Shown here one piece after another: positions 5,387-6,176 of a DNA stretch of 6,176 nt (positions within the stretch are counted from its first letter, which is position 1; the number at the start of each line of letters is the position of its first letter). The translations under genes were made by a program, and so were the position numbers. The DNA is from Thiotrichaceae bacterium. GTDB lineage: Bacteria > Pseudomonadota > Gammaproteobacteria > SZUA-229. The DNA lies in contig NVWZ01000005.1 in the NCBI GenBank assembly GCA_002746365.1, positions 104,442 through 110,617 of the forward strand, given 5' to 3'. The notes below the pieces were generated by a model, which saw only the letters and a list, made by a program, of their open reading frames with translations, was not told the origin of the DNA and did no database searches.

Positions 5387-5998
5387 ATGAAAAAAATCAC
5401 TAAAATTGTTCTAGCCAGCGGTAACGCAGGCAAAGTTCGAGAAATCAATAAACTGTTTGCTAATAGCGGTATTGAAGTGATTCCGCAGACAGATTTAAAT
5501 GTGCCTGAGGTACCAGAAACCGGCACCACCTTTGTCGAAAATGCGATTATCAAAGCGCGTCATGCGACCGAATATACGGGCTTGCCTGCTATCTCGGATG
5601 ACTCGGGGATAGAAGTCGATGCGCTTAACTCTCGCCCCGGTGTTTACTCTGCGCGTTATGCTGGTGAAGGCGCTAGCGATGAAGACAACAATCATTTAAT
5701 GTTGAAAGAGCTGACTGGTGTGCCCGAAGCAGAACGCACTGCCCGTTACCAATGCTTAATTGTTTTCATGCGCTCACACACGGATCCTGTTCCGATTATT
5801 ACTCAGGGAAGTTGGGAAGGACGCATTTTAGAAGCGCCGCAAGGTGATGGCGGTTTTGGTTATGACCCTATTTTTTATGTGCCGACACATGGTTGTTCCG
5901 GTGGCGAATTACCGCTTGATGTTAAGAATACAACAAGCCATCGTGCGATTGCATTGAATGCCATGCTGGAAGAATTTAACAAGCGTAAGTACATTTAG
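5387..5998 (+). CDS. rdgB: RdgB, dITP/XTP pyrophosphatase (HAM1 family)
   Basis: The product is 203 aa, close to the 197 aa of E. coli RdgB. It contains the substrate-binding SGNAGKVREI (11-20), TFVENAIIKARHA (48-60), the metal and catalytic site ISDDSGIEVDAL (69-80), PGVYSARYAGE (84-94), GGFGYDPIF (155-163) and SHRAIAL (184-190). It hydrolyses dITP, dXTP and ITP to the monophosphate and pyrophosphate, keeping deaminated purines out of DNA and RNA. The frame is open back to 5306. ATG 5387 is preferred because MKKITKIVLASGN fits the family N-terminus and an AGAGAGAGA site (5372-5380) lies just before it; a longer protein would start inside the REPIN. It follows rph by 108 bp on the same strand. 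The segment SGGELPLDVKNTT before SHR resembles non-enteric gammaproteobacterial forms. Confidence 0.97.
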   Translation: MKKITKIVLASGNAGKVREINKLFANSGIEVIPQTDLNVPEVPETGTTFVENAIIKARHATEYTGLPAISDDSGIEVDALNSRPGVYSARYAGEGASDEDNNHLMLKELTGVPEAERTARYQCLIVFMRSHTDPVPIITQGSWEGRILEAPQGDGGFGYDPIFYVPTHGCSGGELPLDVKNTTSHRAIALNAMLEEFNKRKYI

Positions 5999-6013
5999 AC
6001 CAATCTAAAAGCA

Positions 6014-6086
6014 CTGTCATCTCGACCGGAGCGAGAAATCTTGTACTACCGCTGTATAAGATCTCTCCCTCCGGTCGAGATGACAG
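6014..6086. repeat. Long imperfect hairpin after rdgB, REP-like
   Basis: The arms 6014-6046 and 6054-6086 pair over 33 positions with two mismatches and one G-U pair, around a 7-base loop. The outer 17 bp (6014-6030 with 6070-6086) are perfect. The arm core CATCTCGACCGGAGCGAG resembles dispersed palindromic repeats common in many bacterial genomes. It begins 16 bases after the rdgB stop and would form a very stable RNA end, but no U run follows, so it is not a classical terminator. Confidence 0.6.
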
Positions 6087-6163
6087 CGGTGTTAATGGGT
6101 TGGTAGCGGGCAGCAGTGTTAGTGGGTTGATGGCGGGCAGCGGTGTTAGTGGGTTGGTAGCGG
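6084..6163. repeat. 27-bp tandem repeat, three units
   Basis: Units at 6084-6110, 6111-6137 and 6138-6163 (the last one base short) follow the pattern CAGCGGTGTTAGTGGGTTGG plus TAGCGGG, with one to three differences each. The first unit shares its first three bases with the end of the hairpin before it, and the last one runs into a palindrome at the window edge. The period is nine codons, but the minus-strand reading (a Thr/Leu/Pro repeat) also runs through the hairpin and has no gene-like start. Confidence 0.75.
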
Positions 6164-6176
6164 TGCATCCATGCAC
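6163..6176. repeat. 14-bp palindrome at the right edge
   Basis: GTGCAT (6163-6168) and ATGCAC (6171-6176) are perfect arms around CC. It follows the tandem repeat directly and is cut off by the window end, so it may be part of a larger dispersed repeat. Confidence 0.45.

Noticed and set aside
6084..6163. CRISPR array
   Set aside because: The units are directly adjacent with no unique spacers, and no cas gene is present.
5976..6176. Minus-strand ORF with a nine-residue Thr/Leu/Pro repeat
   Set aside because: It is the translation of the 27-bp tandem repeat and hairpin, starts with GTG at the window edge, and overlaps the end of rdgB.

Overview
The window joins a conserved chromosomal block to the end of an integrated mobile element. 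The right part (about 3550-6176) carries yicC on the minus strand, facing away from rph and rdgB on the plus strand. The protein sequences (RNase PH, RdgB, and a YicC C-terminus much like that of enteric bacteria) and the order yicC < > rph > rdgB point to a gammaproteobacterium. It is probably not an enteric, because in E. coli rph is followed by pyrE and rdgB lies elsewhere. I cannot name the genus.

The left part (1 to roughly 3500) is one end of an integrative element; its far end lies beyond position 1. All of its genes run on the minus strand. Reading away from yicC they are: a tyrosine recombinase with a DUF4102-type N-terminus (2123-3352); an AT-rich gene of unknown function (1552-2118); a 66-aa AlpA-like winged-helix regulator or excisionase (1242-1442); a 160-aa archaeo-eukaryotic-type primase-polymerase domain (701-1183); and a second replication ORF that overlaps it by ATGA and runs off the left edge (1-704). 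The last two look like the two parts of one NrS-1-type phage replication protein. No tRNA is at the junction. The integrase start lies about 200 bp beyond the yicC stop codon, and the 3' end of yicC is a known target of mobilizable genomic islands in Vibrio and enterics. No capsid, tail or conjugation gene is visible, so this could be a satellite, a mobilizable island or a prophage end.

The non-coding DNA is rich in structure. Three TGGTGACA sites lie between a candidate integrase promoter and the integrase start, as expected for integrase arm sites or autoregulation. Three GAAAC motifs spaced exactly 10 bp apart sit just beyond the yicC stop. The alpA-like gene has a 9-bp inverted repeat whose proximal arm contains its Shine-Dalgarno sequence. 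A good intrinsic terminator on the plus strand, antisense to every element gene, overlaps the alpA stop codon and hints at an antisense RNA.

In the core block, rph and rdgB are separated by a REPIN-like pair of inverted REP sequences. rdgB is followed by a 33-bp-stem hairpin, a 27-bp tandem repeat of three units and a 14-bp palindrome at the window edge. RNase PH trims tRNA 3' ends, RdgB removes inosine and xanthosine triphosphates, and YicC is an endoribonuclease; all are housekeeping. The features most worth following up are the split primase, the antisense terminator, the alpA leader hairpin and the unknown gene next to the integrase.
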